Below, one piece after another: positions 32,927 to 42,629 of a stretch of 64,000 bases of DNA. The notes under the pieces were generated by a model. It ran no database searches, was not told where the DNA came from, and was given only the letters and a program-made list of their open reading frames with translations. Within the stretch, counting starts at the first letter, position 1, and every line of letters starts with the position of its first letter. A program made the position numbers and the translations under genes. Source of the DNA: Natrialba aegyptia DSM 13077 (GTDB taxonomy: Archaea; Halobacteriota; Halobacteria; Halobacteriales; Natrialbaceae); contig NZ_AOIP01000032.1 in NCBI RefSeq assembly GCF_000337535.1, forward strand, positions 274,849-338,848, in the 5' to 3' direction.

Positions 32927-34024
32927 TTATACCGTATCGATAAACGGCGTCGGTTCGACGCGCGCTTTTTTCGATCGGCCACGGACGACTACCTGAAGGG
33001 TCGTACCGGGTTCTGCGTACTCGCTCGGGACGTAGCCGAGTCCGATAGGTTGGTCGACGGTCGGACTCATGGTGCCGCTCGTGACGGTCCCGATGACGCG
33101 GTCGTCGGTGTTCGTGATGTCGTAGCCGTGGCGCGGAACCCCGCGGTCGATCAGCTGGAAGCCGACGAGTTCTTCCTCGGCTCCGTCTTCGCGCGCCCGG
33201 TCGAGCGCGTCGCGGCCGACGAATTCGGTGTCGAGCGCGACGGTAAAGCCGATGCCGGCCTCGTAGGGGGTTCGAGGGTTCGACTCGTGGTCAAAGTCCT
33301 GGCCCGCGAGCAGGAGTCCGGCCTCGATGCGGAGGGTATCTCGTGCGCCGAGACCGCAGGGCTGGCACTCGAACTGCGACCAGATCCGTTCGGCGTCTTC
33401 CCACGGGGCGATCAGTTCGAACCCGTCCTCGCCGGTGTAGCCGGTTCGAGCGGTCCAGCACTCGATGCCGTCGATCGTCGCCGTCATCGCCTGGAACCGG
33501 TTCAGATCGGTGACGGACTCGTCGGCGACGGCTGCGACGAGTTCGGCTGCGTCCGGTCCCTGAATGGCGAACATGGCGTACTCGTCGGTGCGGTTGTCGA
33601 CGGTCGCCTCGAGGTCGAACTCGTTGCGGTAGTCGATCCACCGTTCGTGGGTTTCCTCGTCGGTCCCGGCGTTCGGGACGAAGAGGTAGGTCGGGTCGTC
33701 GTCCTCGTCCGGCAGCCGGTAGATCACCGTGTCGTCGATGATGATACCTTCCTCGTCGGTGAGGACGGCGTATTGGGAGTCACCGACGTCGAGACGGGTC
33801 ACGTCGTTCGAGGTGAGCCGCTGCATCAGCGTCGTCGCGTCCGGCCCGGTGACGTGAATCTGACCCATGTGGGAGACGTCGAAGATGCCGACAGCGTCTC
33901 GGACGGCCTCGTGTTCGGCCTGGATCGAGTCGAACTCGACCGGCATGTCCCAGCCGCCAAACTCCGTAAACTTGGCCCCCCGTTCGTCGTGAATTCCACG
34001 CAATGGCGGCGTCTGAAGCGGCAT
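32927..34024 (-). CDS. gcvT: Glycine cleavage system T protein (aminomethyltransferase)
   Basis: A 365-residue folate-dependent enzyme that transfers the methylene group from H protein to tetrahydrofolate. Seen: RGIHDERGAKFTEFGGWDMPVEF, HEAVRDAVGIFDVSHMGQI, RTGYTGEDGFELI, LGARDTLRIEAGLLLAGQDF, TPYEAGIGFTVAL and RVIGTVTSGTMSPT. Start MPLQTPPLRGI (ATG 34024) chosen over longer in-frame starts by family length. First gene of the gcvT-gcvH pair. Confidence 0.96.
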   Translation of the reverse strand: MPLQTPPLRGIHDERGAKFTEFGGWDMPVEFDSIQAEHEAVRDAVGIFDVSHMGQIHVTGPDATTLMQRLTSNDVTRLDVGDSQYAVLTDEEGIIIDDTVIYRLPDEDDDPTYLFVPNAGTDEETHERWIDYRNEFDLEATVDNRTDEYAMFAIQGPDAAELVAAVADESVTDLNRFQAMTATIDGIECWTARTGYTGEDGFELIAPWEDAERIWSQFECQPCGLGARDTLRIEAGLLLAGQDFDHESNPRTPYEAGIGFTVALDTEFVGRDALDRAREDGAEEELVGFQLIDRGVPRHGYDITNTDDRVIGTVTSGTMSPTVDQPIGLGYVPSEYAEPGTTLQVVVRGRSKKARVEPTPFIDTV

Positions 34025-34237
34025 ACTCGGGTGGACACGCCCGGGGTAGTAAGGTCTTTTGTGATTTCGATAGTCCATCAGCGGACGATGGCCGATAAAA
34101 GAAACTGCCAGATGAGTGCTGGCGGTGCTGGCTGCACCGAGTGCGCTGTGGTGAGACGACTGCCGGATGTGACGTGGCACCGAACCCGGACCAGCGCACT
34201 GCTGTCAGGTGGGTGAATTGTGAACTCGGGTGACGGG

Positions 34238-35830
34238 TTACTTGCCGAGTTCTTCGATGGACAGCGTGTAGGAGCCGCTGCCGCTGTACTGGTTAACGAG
34301 GATGCCGAGTTCCTCGCTACCGGAGAGGTCGACCGTGATCTCCTCGTCCGAGCCCCAGTTGTACGAGCGGCGGTCGTAGTCCGATGTGGTTGGCGTGCGA
34401 CCGTCGAGAGTCAGGTAGAGGTCGAAGTCGGCACTCGACGGGCCGCTCAGCGAGACGGTGGCGCTGCACGGATTCGCCGTCTCGAGCGTGTAGGAGTAGG
34501 AGTCGCTCGAGTTACTACTGCTAAGGTTGCCCTCTGCGGTTTCGGTATTCGTCTCGTCACCGCAAGTCCCATCGCCTGGATCGCCGCCACCGTCACCGTC
34601 GCCGGGATCGGTCGTAACGGCCTGTCCGGCGTCGACACGACCGTGACCCTGTTCCTCCGAGGAGAGACCGACATCGACGGCGGTGTTTTGCAGGTGACTG
34701 CGCAGTTCCGCGTTCGAGAGATCCGGGTGAGCGGAGAGCGTGAGCCCGGCAACGCCGGCGACGACTGGTGACGCCATCGACGTGCCGGAGAAGGTGTCGT
34801 AGTCGTCCCACGGAATCGAGGAGAGGACGTTCCCGCCGGGTGCGGCGAGTTCGATCTCCGGCCCGACGTTCGAGAACGCCGAGAGCGTTTCGCCCTCGTC
34901 GAGCGAGGAGACGGCCATGACCGTGTCGTAGGCCGCGGGATAGGAGACGCTGCTGCCGTAGTCGTTACCGGCGGCAGCGACCAGCAGCGAGCCCTGGTTG
35001 TTGGCGTACTCGCAGGCGTTCGAGAGCGTCTGGCTGAAGCCGCCGCCACCAAGGGACATGTTGATCACGTCGGCACCCTGGTCGGCGGACCACTGGATTG
35101 CGTCGGCAATGTCCGTAAGCGACCCGCCACCACCATCGCCGAGTGCGCGAGCCGACAGGAGCGAACAGTTGCTGATTCCGGCGTGACCGGTTCCGTTGTC
35201 CGTTCCGCCGGCGGCGATTCCACCGACGTGAGTGCCGTGGTTTTCGCTGGCACTGGCCGGGTACGGATCGCCGTCGTTGTCGACGAAGTCGTCGCCGTAG
35301 TTCGAGACGCTCCCATCCATGTTCCCTTCGAGATCCTCGTGATCATACTGGATCCCCTGGTCGACGACCGAGATCGTCACGCCGGGATCGCCGTAGGTGA
35401 CGTCCCAGGCGGTCTCACAGTTGACTTGCTGTGGAGCGTACTGCTGGCCGTACTGCGGATCGTTCGGCGTTGCGATGGCCTCGTAGGTCGCGTTGTCCTC
35501 CGCGTATTCGACGTCGTCCGCTTCGAGGACGTTTCGCTTGAAATTCTCCCGTGCCTGCGTCGAGGCCCTGCTCGGGAACTCGACGGCGACGTATCCGAGC
35601 GTCTCGTTCGTGTGAACGATCGTCGCCTTACTCGGCAGTTTCGAGTCGATCGTCGCCTTACTGGCCGAGACGGAGTCCGATACCCCGACGACAATCTCGT
35701 CCTTTTTCGGACCCGGACTCCGTCCAGGTGTTGCGCTGGTAACTCCACCAAGTCCCAGGAATGCCCCCAGTGCGCTGGTTGCTTTCAATACCGATCGCCG
35801 TCCGATATTCCTCTTGGTATCACGAGACAT
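34238..35830 (-). CDS. Halolysin-type S8 serine protease (subtilase), Tat-exported
   Basis: A 530-residue secreted subtilase. Residues 9-33 are a Tat signal ([17 protein letters not shown]). A propeptide follows to ~120, then the catalytic domain with triad Asp157 ([15 protein letters not shown]), His198 (ENHGTHVGG) and Ser351 ([11 protein letters not shown]), and the oxyanion Asn near 289 (VAAAGND). A glycine/Asp-rich linker leads to a C-terminal beta domain of the pre-peptidase type ([20 protein letters not shown] ... [13 protein letters not shown]). It lies on the minus strand and the upstream region has a clear promoter (35858-35865). Confidence 0.93.
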   Translation of the reverse strand: MSRDTKRNIGRRSVLKATSALGAFLGLGGVTSATPGRSPGPKKDEIVVGVSDSVSASKATIDSKLPSKATIVHTNETLGYVAVEFPSRASTQARENFKRNVLEADDVEYAEDNATYEAIATPNDPQYGQQYAPQQVNCETAWDVTYGDPGVTISVVDQGIQYDHEDLEGNMDGSVSNYGDDFVDNDGDPYPASASENHGTHVGGIAAGGTDNGTGHAGISNCSLLSARALGDGGGGSLTDIADAIQWSADQGADVINMSLGGGGFSQTLSNACEYANNQGSLLVAAAGNDYGSSVSYPAAYDTVMAVSSLDEGETLSAFSNVGPEIELAAPGGNVLSSIPWDDYDTFSGTSMASPVVAGVAGLTLSAHPDLSNAELRSHLQNTAVDVGLSSEEQGHGRVDAGQAVTTDPGDGDGGGDPGDGTCGDETNTETAEGNLSSSNSSDSYSYTLETANPCSATVSLSGPSSADFDLYLTLDGRTPTTSDYDRRSYNWGSDEEITVDLSGSEELGILVNQYSGSGSYTLSIEELGK

Positions 35831-35857
35831 GATACGACATGAGAAATACTGATATTC

Positions 35858-35865
35858 TATTAAAG
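35858..35865 (-). promoter_or_regulatory. TATA box of the halolysin gene
   Basis: On the minus strand the octamer reads CTTTAATA, about 28-32 bases before the start codon at 35830. This fits a leaderless haloarchaeal promoter. The following stretch to 36106 (about 240 bases) is otherwise AT-rich and geneless. Confidence 0.55.
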
Positions 35866-36106
35866 TGTTATGAAACAGGTTAGAATTTATTACTGTACCT
35901 ATGCGGATGTAGAGCTCTCCTATCGACAAATATCATTAATCAATAACCAATGACAATTGTCTTTTCGAATAGCTCATCGGTTTGTCGATAAACAGCACTA
36001 CAGTTTCCGCTTCAAAAGATCGCTTGGAGCGCCAACTCGACCGCCATACTGAGCTATCACGACTCGTTTCGCTACACCTATCCCGGGCCCGTGGCTACCG
36101 CTCGGT

Positions 36107-36577
36107 ATGTTCGATCGCGTTCGCGCCCGTCTCGCCCCCGATTCTACCCCCGAGCAACAGCGGGAACTAGCCGTCGGGCTGCTCGTCGATGGACCGAACG
36201 TCTTCCGCGACGAGTTCGATGTCGATCTCGACGATCTCCGTTCGGCCGCGAGTGAACTCGGCCGCGTCGGCGTTATCAGGCTCTATCTGGACGAACACGC
36301 GACCCCCGGCCTCATTCAGGCGGCCGAGGCGCGCGGCTTCGAAGTCGTCGTGACGAGCGGCGATGTCGACGTGAAACTCGCCGTCGATGCGACCGCACTG
36401 TCCTGTGACGGGACGATCGACCGCCTCGCGATCGCCTCGCGAGATACGGACTTCAAGCCCGCTCTCGAACACGCCGGAACGCGAGGTATCGAAACGATCG
36501 CAATCGCGCCGGGATCGCACGGCCGCTCCGATGCGCTTCAAAACGCGGCGGACGAGGCGGTGACGCTCGGGACCTGA
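36107..36577 (+). CDS. NYN-domain (PIN-like) nuclease family protein
   Basis: A 156-residue protein with the NYN layout: VGLLVDGPNVFRDEFDVDLDDL (first acidic residue and PN turn), a central SGDVDVKLAVDATALS with acidic residues, and IASRDTDFKPALEHAGTRGIETIAI. These match the metal-site Asp positions of NYN/LabA/DUF88-type RNases. Target unknown. It lies 277 bases from the halolysin start, divergent from it. Confidence 0.88.
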   Translation: MFDRVRARLAPDSTPEQQRELAVGLLVDGPNVFRDEFDVDLDDLRSAASELGRVGVIRLYLDEHATPGLIQAAEARGFEVVVTSGDVDVKLAVDATALSCDGTIDRLAIASRDTDFKPALEHAGTRGIETIAIAPGSHGRSDALQNAADEAVTLGT

Positions 36578-36643
36578 AGTACAGGCCCTCACCGTCCCAT
36601 CGGCTGATGGAGTCTTTATACGCTCCCCGGTCGTTCATCACCT

Positions 36644-37426
36644 ATGCAGCAGGTATCTCACCACGGCCGGCAGACGGCCTACGAGTGCACCGATCGAGGT
36701 GGTGACGGACCAACGGTCTGTTACGTCCACGGCAGCGGCGGCACGAAAGACGTCTGGAAGTCCCAGCACCGCCTCGCGGATCGAACACCGGTCGTCACGC
36801 TCGATCTGAGCGGCCACGGCGACTCGGACGACGTCGACGCGAGCGGGGGATATACGGCACTTTCGGCCTACGCCGACGACGTTATCGCCGTCGCAACGGA
36901 AACCGACAGTCAGGTTCTGGTCGGGAACTCGCTCGGCGGGGCGCTCGTCTTGCACGTGCTGCTCGAACGCGCCGACGAGTTCAGCCCGGCAGCCGTCGTG
37001 TTGACCGGGACGGGTGCCCGCCTCGGCGTCCTCGACGACCTGCGCGAGTGGCTCGCGAGCGACTTCGAGCGGGCGATCGAGTTCCTCCACGGTCCCGATC
37101 GGCTCTTCCACGATGCCGATCCTGAACTCGTCGAACACTCGAAAGCACAGATGCGCGCGTGCGGACAGACGGTTACTCGCCGGGATTTCGAGACCTGCCA
37201 CGCGTTCGACGTTCGCGCTGAACTCGGTGAGATCGACGTGCCGACGCTCGTCGTCTACGGCGAGGCCGATATGCTGACGCCGCCGCGGTATCACGAGTTC
37301 CTCGCCGACGGAATCACCGATGCTCGAGCGGTCAAGATTGACGACGCGGCGCACCTGTCGATGCTCGAGCGACCGGCGGCGTTCAACGACGCTGTGAGCG
37401 GCTTTGTCGAGTCGATTGGGGAGTGA
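36644..37426 (+). CDS. Alpha/beta hydrolase
   Basis: A 260-residue hydrolase. Nucleophile Ser is in the elbow VLVGNSLGGALVL; oxyanion HG is in VCYVHGSGGTKDVW; the acid is in LVVYGEADMLTPP; the His in IDDAAHLSMLERP. Cap helices lie in between (FERAIEFLHGPDRLFHD). Substrate unknown. A MITE element follows 27 bases after the stop. Confidence 0.9.
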   Translation: MQQVSHHGRQTAYECTDRGGDGPTVCYVHGSGGTKDVWKSQHRLADRTPVVTLDLSGHGDSDDVDASGGYTALSAYADDVIAVATETDSQVLVGNSLGGALVLHVLLERADEFSPAAVVLTGTGARLGVLDDLREWLASDFERAIEFLHGPDRLFHDADPELVEHSKAQMRACGQTVTRRDFETCHAFDVRAELGEIDVPTLVVYGEADMLTPPRYHEFLADGITDARAVKIDDAAHLSMLERPAAFNDAVSGFVESIGE

Positions 37427-37452
37427 CGACGAGTTTCGGGATGGCGGGTGTG

Positions 37453-37538
37453 CTATAGTAGCCACTGAAAGTCAGTGCACACCTGATCGTGCGACAGCTG
37501 TACGATCAGTGTGTAAACCGTTTCAGTTGTTACTATAG
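37453..37538. mobile_element. MITE-like inverted-repeat element (copy A, 86 bp)
   Basis: Ends CTATAGTAGCCACTGAAA (37453-37470) and TTTCAGTTGTTACTATAG (37521-37538) are inverted repeats matching at 16 of 18 positions. The full 86 bases are about 88% identical to 43479-43564 (10 differences counted by eye). No coding capacity. Possible relatives of a transposon not present in this window. Confidence 0.8.
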
Positions 37539-37608
37539 ATAACAGTCGAGTTGCAGTCCTGCGAGTTGCTGGCTGAACGGCGGACAGACCGGAACGCAGA
37601 AAAGCAGA

Positions 37609-38421
37609 TCAGTACAGTTCGTCGAGGTCCTCGGCCTCGTGGCTGTGTTCATCGGCGGGAAACGCGCCGGACTCGACCGCGGAGACGTAGTCGTCGATCG
37701 CGGATTCCATCTCCTCACGTACGGAGCCAAACTGCTCGGCGAACGACGGTGACCACTCGCTGAGCCCGACCGCGTCGTCGACGACGAGCACCTGACCGTC
37801 ACACGCCGGCCCGGCACCGATTCCGATCGTCGGAATATCGAGTTCAGCCGTGATCTCGGCCGCCAGGTTCGACGGGATGTGTTCGAGGACGAGCGAGAAC
37901 GCGCCGGCGGCTTCGTGTTCCCGGGCGAGCTCGAAGATGCGATCAGCGGCTTCCCGGTCGGTCCCCTGTCGGGGATAGCCGCCGTAGCGGTTGACGTGCT
38001 GGGGCGTCAGGCCGAGGTGGGCCATCACCGGAATGCCGAGTTGGACCATCCTCTCCGTGAGGTCGACCGTGTGGGGCCCGCACTCGAGTTTGACCGCCTC
38101 GGCGTTTTCCTCTTTGAGCATGCGGCCGGCGTTCTCGATGCTCTCGGCGTCGTCGACGCCGAAGGAGAGGAAGGGCATGTCGGCGACGACCAGGGCGTCG
38201 TCGGTAGCGCGCGAGACCGCTCCCACGTGGCGTGCAATGTCGTCGACGGTTACCGGCAGCGTCGACTCGTGACCGAGCGAGGTGTTGCCGACGCTGTCAC
38301 CGACGAGAATAACGTCGACGCCGGCCTCGTCGACGAGTTCGGCCGTCGGCGCGTCGTAGGCCGTCAGCATCGTGATCGGATTCTCACCCGCCATCGCGGT
38401 CAGGTCCCTGACTGTGGGCAT
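37609..38421 (-). CDS. panB: 3-methyl-2-oxobutanoate hydroxymethyltransferase
   Basis: A 270-residue TIM barrel that makes ketopantoate from 2-oxoisovalerate and methylene-tetrahydrofolate, the first step of pantothenate/CoA synthesis. Seen: TMLTAYDAPTAELVDEAGVDVILVGDSVGNTSLGH (Mg-binding Asp), VVADMPFLSFGV, KEENAEAVKLECG, PVMAHLGLTPQHVN, and the active-site Glu in FSLVLEHIPS. Start MPTVRDLTAM at ATG 38421; a GTG two codons upstream is also in frame. Confidence 0.95.
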   Translation of the reverse strand: MPTVRDLTAMAGENPITMLTAYDAPTAELVDEAGVDVILVGDSVGNTSLGHESTLPVTVDDIARHVGAVSRATDDALVVADMPFLSFGVDDAESIENAGRMLKEENAEAVKLECGPHTVDLTERMVQLGIPVMAHLGLTPQHVNRYGGYPRQGTDREAADRIFELAREHEAAGAFSLVLEHIPSNLAAEITAELDIPTIGIGAGPACDGQVLVVDDAVGLSEWSPSFAEQFGSVREEMESAIDDYVSAVESGAFPADEHSHEAEDLDELY

Positions 38422-38540
38422 AGTCACGTGTTGGCGCTCGAGTAGTAAACAGCACCGTTCTTCTCTTCACCGGCGCGAGCGCCGGCGAGGCGAGCGGGTG
38501 ACCCGCGACGCTTAAGAGGACTGGGTCGGGAGTCTGAACC

Positions 38541-38774
38541 GTGCCAGAACCCGTCGAAACGACCACGCCCGAGGGCGTCGACTACGGGTGGGTGATGCAG
38601 GTCACCTTCGTCGTCACGATCATCGCCGGTTCGCCGCTCGTTGCGCTCCTCTCGACGACTGCCGAGCTGCCGACGTGGGGCTCGCGGGCCGAGTTCGCGA
38701 TCCGCGTCGGCGCAGTCATCTGGCTGTTCGTCGCGGTGGGCGTCTTCGTCTACGCAAAGCGAGCGCAGCGCTGA
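38541..38774 (+). CDS. Two-helix membrane protein (DUF5822-like)
   Basis: A 77-residue protein from GTG 38541 (MPEPVETTTPEGVDYGWVMQVTFV) with helices at about 17-41 and 52-72. The EGVDYGWVMQVTF head is one I know from a haloarchaeal family listed as DUF5822; recalled from memory. Divergent from panB, 119 bases between the starts. Confidence 0.7.
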   Translation: MPEPVETTTPEGVDYGWVMQVTFVVTIIAGSPLVALLSTTAELPTWGSRAEFAIRVGAVIWLFVAVGVFVYAKRAQR

Positions 38775-38828
38775 CGGCCCCGGAACGCTGGATTCAGCCG
38801 CTCGGTGAACTCGAAGTGGGTCGTAGAC

Positions 38829-39377
38829 TTAGACGCCCGACGGGCCATCACCGACGTACTGAAAGTCGACGCCGGCTCGCCGTGCCGTCCGCTCGTCCCG
38901 CTCGGAGTCGCCGACGAAGACCGCCTGCTCGGGCTCGACACCGAGTTCACCGACGGCGGCGAGCAGCGGTTCCGGATCGGGTTTCTGGGTGGCGACCGTA
39001 TCGCGACCGACGACGACATCGACCGCCGGCGTGAGGCCGTGGTTCTCGAGTGCGTGCCGGCAGGCGGCCTCGCAGTTGAGCGAGCAGACGCCGATCGGGA
39101 CGGATCGGGCTTCGAGATCGGCCGCGAACGGGAGTCGCGGTGCGGTCCGTGCGCCCGTTCGTTCGTGGCTGGCGATCGTCTCCTCGACCACTTCGAGGAG
39201 GCCCGCCTCGGCTGCGCCCTCGAGCATCGCCCAGAGATCGTCCCCGGGCGGCTCGGTGGCCGCGTCGTCGTACACTGCACGAACGTCGGACGCGACGGCG
39301 TCCCAGTCGACGTCGAGATCGACGAGCGTCCCGTCGAGGTCGTAGACGATCGCATCGTACCCGTTCAGAGCGATCAC
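38829..39377 (-). CDS. HAD-superfamily hydrolase (HAD-IA type)
   Basis: A 182-residue phosphatase with Rossmann fold. Motif I is YDLDGTLVDLD (nucleophile Asp13), motif II VCSLNCE, motif III lysine in ATQKPDPEPLL, motif IV VGDSERDERTA. A small cap of helices lies between motifs I and II. The start is the GTG at 39377 (MIALNGYDAIVYD). Members dephosphorylate small phosphoesters such as phosphoglycolate; substrate unknown. Confidence 0.9.
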   Translation of the reverse strand: MIALNGYDAIVYDLDGTLVDLDVDWDAVASDVRAVYDDAATEPPGDDLWAMLEGAAEAGLLEVVEETIASHERTGARTAPRLPFAADLEARSVPIGVCSLNCEAACRHALENHGLTPAVDVVVGRDTVATQKPDPEPLLAAVGELGVEPEQAVFVGDSERDERTARRAGVDFQYVGDGPSGV

Positions 39378-39427
39378 GTGCCACAGTAGAAGCCGCCGAC
39401 GAATATACTGTGTGCTCCGCGACCTCG

Positions 39428-40168
39428 TTACTCCATTGCGACCTCGCCCGTCGGATCGTCGAGTTGTTCGCCAGCAAGAACGCGGTTCGCCCGCCGGAGC
39501 CGTTCCGAGAGCGCCTGATGCGAGATGTCGAGTTCACACGCGAGTTCTTCGAGCGAGATTTCGCGGGGAACGTCGTAGTAGCCCTGTTGGTAGGCTTCGG
39601 CGATGGCTTCCCGTTGGGGATCGGTCAGCGCGGCCGTGGTCTCGATTTCGTCGTCGCCGGCCTCGACCAGTCGCTTTACGTCGACGTGGACGGACTCGTC
39701 CTGCGATTCGATCGCGGCGACCGCGTCCGAGAGATCCTCGCGCTCGGGAAAGAGGAGCCGCAACGTCCACCGATTATCGGTTATCTGGGCGTCGAGGACG
39801 GCCCCGTCGCCCTCGTAGATGGAACTGCAGACGGACCGCACTCCCTCGCCGTACCGAAGTTGGTAGAACCAGTCGGTCGGTTCCGCGTTCGCGTCGGCTG
39901 TTTCGCTCACCTCGCTCGTCGCGTCCGCCCCCGCATCGTCGGCCGAACTCGTGAGCAGGTGTGAGTACGCTGCGATCGTCGGATCCGCATCGAGCGCCGC
40001 CTCGAGTTCGTCCCTATCGACGCCCGAGAACCAGACGAACGGAACCGTTCGAGCGGGTCCCTCGGCGATGACGCTCTCGACGCGAACGGAAACGGTCGAT
40101 AACTGGTCGACCGTCTCGCCAAGCGCGAACTCGTCGACCGGCAGGGAGATGACGGCAATGGTCGTCAT
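39428..40168 (-). CDS. Bat-type helix-turn-helix regulator
   Basis: A 246-residue haloarchaeal regulator. The N-terminal ~180 residues are a sensory region with a GAF-like fold reading (LRYGEGVRSVCSSIYEGDG); the C-terminal HTH_10 is LTDPQREAIAEAYQQGYYDVPREISLEELACELDISHQALSERLRRA, helix-turn-helix at LDISHQALSERL. It is one of two such regulators here (the other at 2188-2829). Neighbours do not reveal the target. Confidence 0.9.
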   Translation of the reverse strand: MTTIAVISLPVDEFALGETVDQLSTVSVRVESVIAEGPARTVPFVWFSGVDRDELEAALDADPTIAAYSHLLTSSADDAGADATSEVSETADANAEPTDWFYQLRYGEGVRSVCSSIYEGDGAVLDAQITDNRWTLRLLFPEREDLSDAVAAIESQDESVHVDVKRLVEAGDDEIETTAALTDPQREAIAEAYQQGYYDVPREISLEELACELDISHQALSERLRRANRVLAGEQLDDPTGEVAME

Positions 40169-40504
40169 CGGAATCTCACCCCGACCGAAGCGTCCGGTCT
40201 GCCGCCGGAAAGCGTGGTACTCTCCACAGTCCGACGGGTCGGTTGGCGAACGACACCGCGGTCGTCGGAGACGTTGAGTTTGAGGGGAAACATCTCAGGA
40301 CCTCCGATCGCGGCAGCAGGTGCGATACGTGGCGACCGCTCAACGCGCCTGTGAGTGGCCCGACACGCTCGCTCGTGATCGCTCTGGCCGGATCGCGCTA
40401 GTACGAAAACATGTCGTCTTGTCGGTTGATGGCCCGGCCTTTGTGTTCCAGCGGTTTAAATAGGGGATCGAATACGGCGACAGCGCCGTGCCGCGGCGAG
40501 TGCG
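40169..40504. other. Intergenic, 336 bases, no gene supported
   Basis: Between two minus-strand genes. It holds the promoter of the Bat-type regulator. No gene, repeat or hairpin that I can defend. Confidence 0.6.
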
Positions 40505-41788
40505 TTATCCCAGTCTCGCAAACCGGTTGAGGGCGTACACCGTTCGCAGGATATCGACGCTTCGACCGCGATCGAAAACGAGTTCGTCCGTCTCGAGGAC
40601 GTGCTCGATGGTATCGCGGGAGGCGTGTTCCGGCGCGGCCGCGATACCGGTTCCGTTCTCGGCGGCCCACCGCATGACCCGCAGGTCGCTCTTCGAGTCG
40701 CCCATCACGAGCGCGAACGGGTCCGTGACGTCGAGCACGTCGAGCGCGCGTTCGACGCCGACGACCTTGTTCAGTTCGAGGCTCCCGATTTCGGCCGCAT
40801 CGGCCTCGTAATAGGCCACGTCGATCCGCTCGAGTATCCGTTCGAGTTCGTCCGGGACGGCGGCGGCCTCCAGGTCAGGATAGCCGCCCTCGCTCTCGAG
40901 GACGGCCCTGATCTCGGGGTCCTGAGCGGCGTAAAAGGTGCGCGTCCAGTCCGTAACCGGTTGTTCGTCGAGTTCGTGGTCGCCGTCACCGTCACCGTCA
41001 GCGTCCGTCGACGCGAAAATCGCGGCAACTGCGTCCGAAAGCAGGTCGAGCAGATAGACCAGCGCCTCGTCGATGATCTCGCGGGCGTTCGACGACCCGG
41101 TTTCGTAGTTCGGCTTCATCGTGACGTTGAACTCGTTGCCCTGCAAGTGACAGCCCCGCCGGAGGTCTTCGGATGCCTCGGGGAGCACGCGCGAGCGCAC
41201 GTCGTCGAACACGTCCCTGATCTCGGCGTCCAGATCCTCGTAGAGCAGTTGCTTCGTCTCCGCGCCGTGGCCTGGGGTGAAGACACCCGTTCCCGCCTCG
41301 TAGACGATCGAGAGATTTCCGGAGTGAACGATTTCGCTGCCGAGCCCCTGGATGGCAAATCCCTTGACGTTCTCTAAGGTCTGGCCCGTGCAGATGACGA
41401 TGGGAACGCCGGCCTCGTGGAACTCGGTCAGCACGTGAAGCGTTTCGCGGGGGATTTCGTTATCCGTCCCGCCCGCCGACCGCAGCGTTTCGTCGACGTC
41501 CAGCACGAGGACGTTTACGTCGCGGCCGTACTTGGCTTCGAGATCGAGCGCGGTAAAGGCCTGCTCGCGGGTCGCCCGCGCGACGATTTCCGCAAACGTT
41601 CCGCCGGCCGCGAAGTCGCCGCGAATCTCGTCCTTTCGGGCCTCGAGTTCATCGCTTGCATCTTGCCAGTGCTCGAGTGCGACTCGCGAGTCGACCGCGG
41701 GAAAGACATCGACGAACTCCTGGTACTCTCGCAGCGTCTCCGTCTCGTACTCGTCGTAGAGCCGATAGACGAGGTCGTATCGCTCCAT
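40505..41788 (-). CDS. HAD-superfamily hydrolase, large form
   Basis: A 427-residue protein with a helical N-terminal extension (residues 1-90), then a HAD core: motif I VNVLVLDVDETLRS (Asp97/Asp99), motif II PIVICTGQTLENV, motif IV VMGDSKSDLRVMRWAAENG. The large middle part is a cap domain (GNEFNVTMKPNYETGSSNAREIID) with an Asp-rich insert (STDADGDGDGDHE). Motif I Asp97 makes it likely catalytic. It resembles Cof-type sugar-phosphate phosphatases; substrate unknown. Confidence 0.87.
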   Translation of the reverse strand: MERYDLVYRLYDEYETETLREYQEFVDVFPAVDSRVALEHWQDASDELEARKDEIRGDFAAGGTFAEIVARATREQAFTALDLEAKYGRDVNVLVLDVDETLRSAGGTDNEIPRETLHVLTEFHEAGVPIVICTGQTLENVKGFAIQGLGSEIVHSGNLSIVYEAGTGVFTPGHGAETKQLLYEDLDAEIRDVFDDVRSRVLPEASEDLRRGCHLQGNEFNVTMKPNYETGSSNAREIIDEALVYLLDLLSDAVAAIFASTDADGDGDGDHELDEQPVTDWTRTFYAAQDPEIRAVLESEGGYPDLEAAAVPDELERILERIDVAYYEADAAEIGSLELNKVVGVERALDVLDVTDPFALVMGDSKSDLRVMRWAAENGTGIAAAPEHASRDTIEHVLETDELVFDRGRSVDILRTVYALNRFARLG

Positions 41789-41925
41789 GGTACGTAGAGC
41801 CAGTGGCAGGGAGATAATCGTTTTCCGTCCTGTGGCAGTACTTGACGGTGATCGACTCGGGCAGCCGCCATCGGAAAGTCAACTACACGTCATGTCGCGG
41901 CTCATTTCTCATCGGACGATACGAC

Positions 41926-41933
41926 TATAAAAA
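41926..41933 (+). promoter_or_regulatory. TATA box of gfcR, leaderless
   Basis: TATAAAAA lies 22-29 bases before the ATG at 41955. This is the exact spacing for a transcript starting at the start codon, as in haloarchaeal leaderless mRNAs. Confidence 0.65.
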
Positions 41934-41954
41934 CCGCGTCCGAAGGAACGGCAT

Positions 41955-42629
41955 ATGAAGAACGTCGACGATCTCATCGAGAGCGCGGCTGAACTCGCAG
42001 CCCGCGGCCTCTCGAAGGGCGAAATCGCGGACGAACTGAACGTCTCCCGGGAGACGGCGAGTTGGCTCGTCGAGCGAAGCGACGCGACGACCCAGTCCGA
42101 AGGGCGGCCAGCACAGTCGGCACCGACGGGAGCGGACGCGACGACGGAAAACGGGAGCCGTCCACAGGACATCCACGTCGACTGGGCCGCTATCGGCCGC
42201 GACAGCAAGCGCATGAGCCACGTCGCCGCCGCGATGGCCGATCTGTTGGCCAAACACGGCGAGGACGTCGACCTCACCATCGGGATCGAAAAGGCCGGCG
42301 GCCCCATCGCAACGCTCGTCGCACGTGAACTCGAGACCGATCTCGGCACCTACACGCCGGCAAAACACCAGTGGGAGGAAGGCGACATCGAGGACCTCGG
42401 CGGGACCTTCTCCCGAAACTTCGCCGGTATCCGTGACCGCGAGTGTTACATCGTCGACGACACCATAACTAGCGGGACGACGATGCGAGAGACGATCGAG
42501 GCGATCCGTGCTGAAGGCGGTGAACCGCTTGCCTGCGTCGTCCTCGCCGACAAACAGGGGCTCGAGGAAATCGACGGCGTCCCGGTCTACTCGCTCGTGC
42601 AGGTCATTAGCGTCGGGAAGGACGATTGA
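41955..42629 (+). CDS. gfcR: Transcriptional regulator GfcR (HTH plus phosphoribosyltransferase-like domain)
   Basis: A 224-residue protein. The N-terminal ~45 residues are an HTH (GLSKGEIADELNVSRETASWLVERS); the rest is a PRTase-like domain with the PRPP loop YIVDDTITSGTTM near residue 172 and VVLADKQGLEEIDGVPVYSL. This is the architecture of GfcR, the haloarchaeal regulator of glucose/fructose uptake and glycolysis genes. Its own promoter is clear (41926). Neighbours are not sugar genes. Confidence 0.93.
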   Translation: MKNVDDLIESAAELAARGLSKGEIADELNVSRETASWLVERSDATTQSEGRPAQSAPTGADATTENGSRPQDIHVDWAAIGRDSKRMSHVAAAMADLLAKHGEDVDLTIGIEKAGGPIATLVARELETDLGTYTPAKHQWEEGDIEDLGGTFSRNFAGIRDRECYIVDDTITSGTTMRETIEAIRAEGGEPLACVVLADKQGLEEIDGVPVYSLVQVISVGKDD

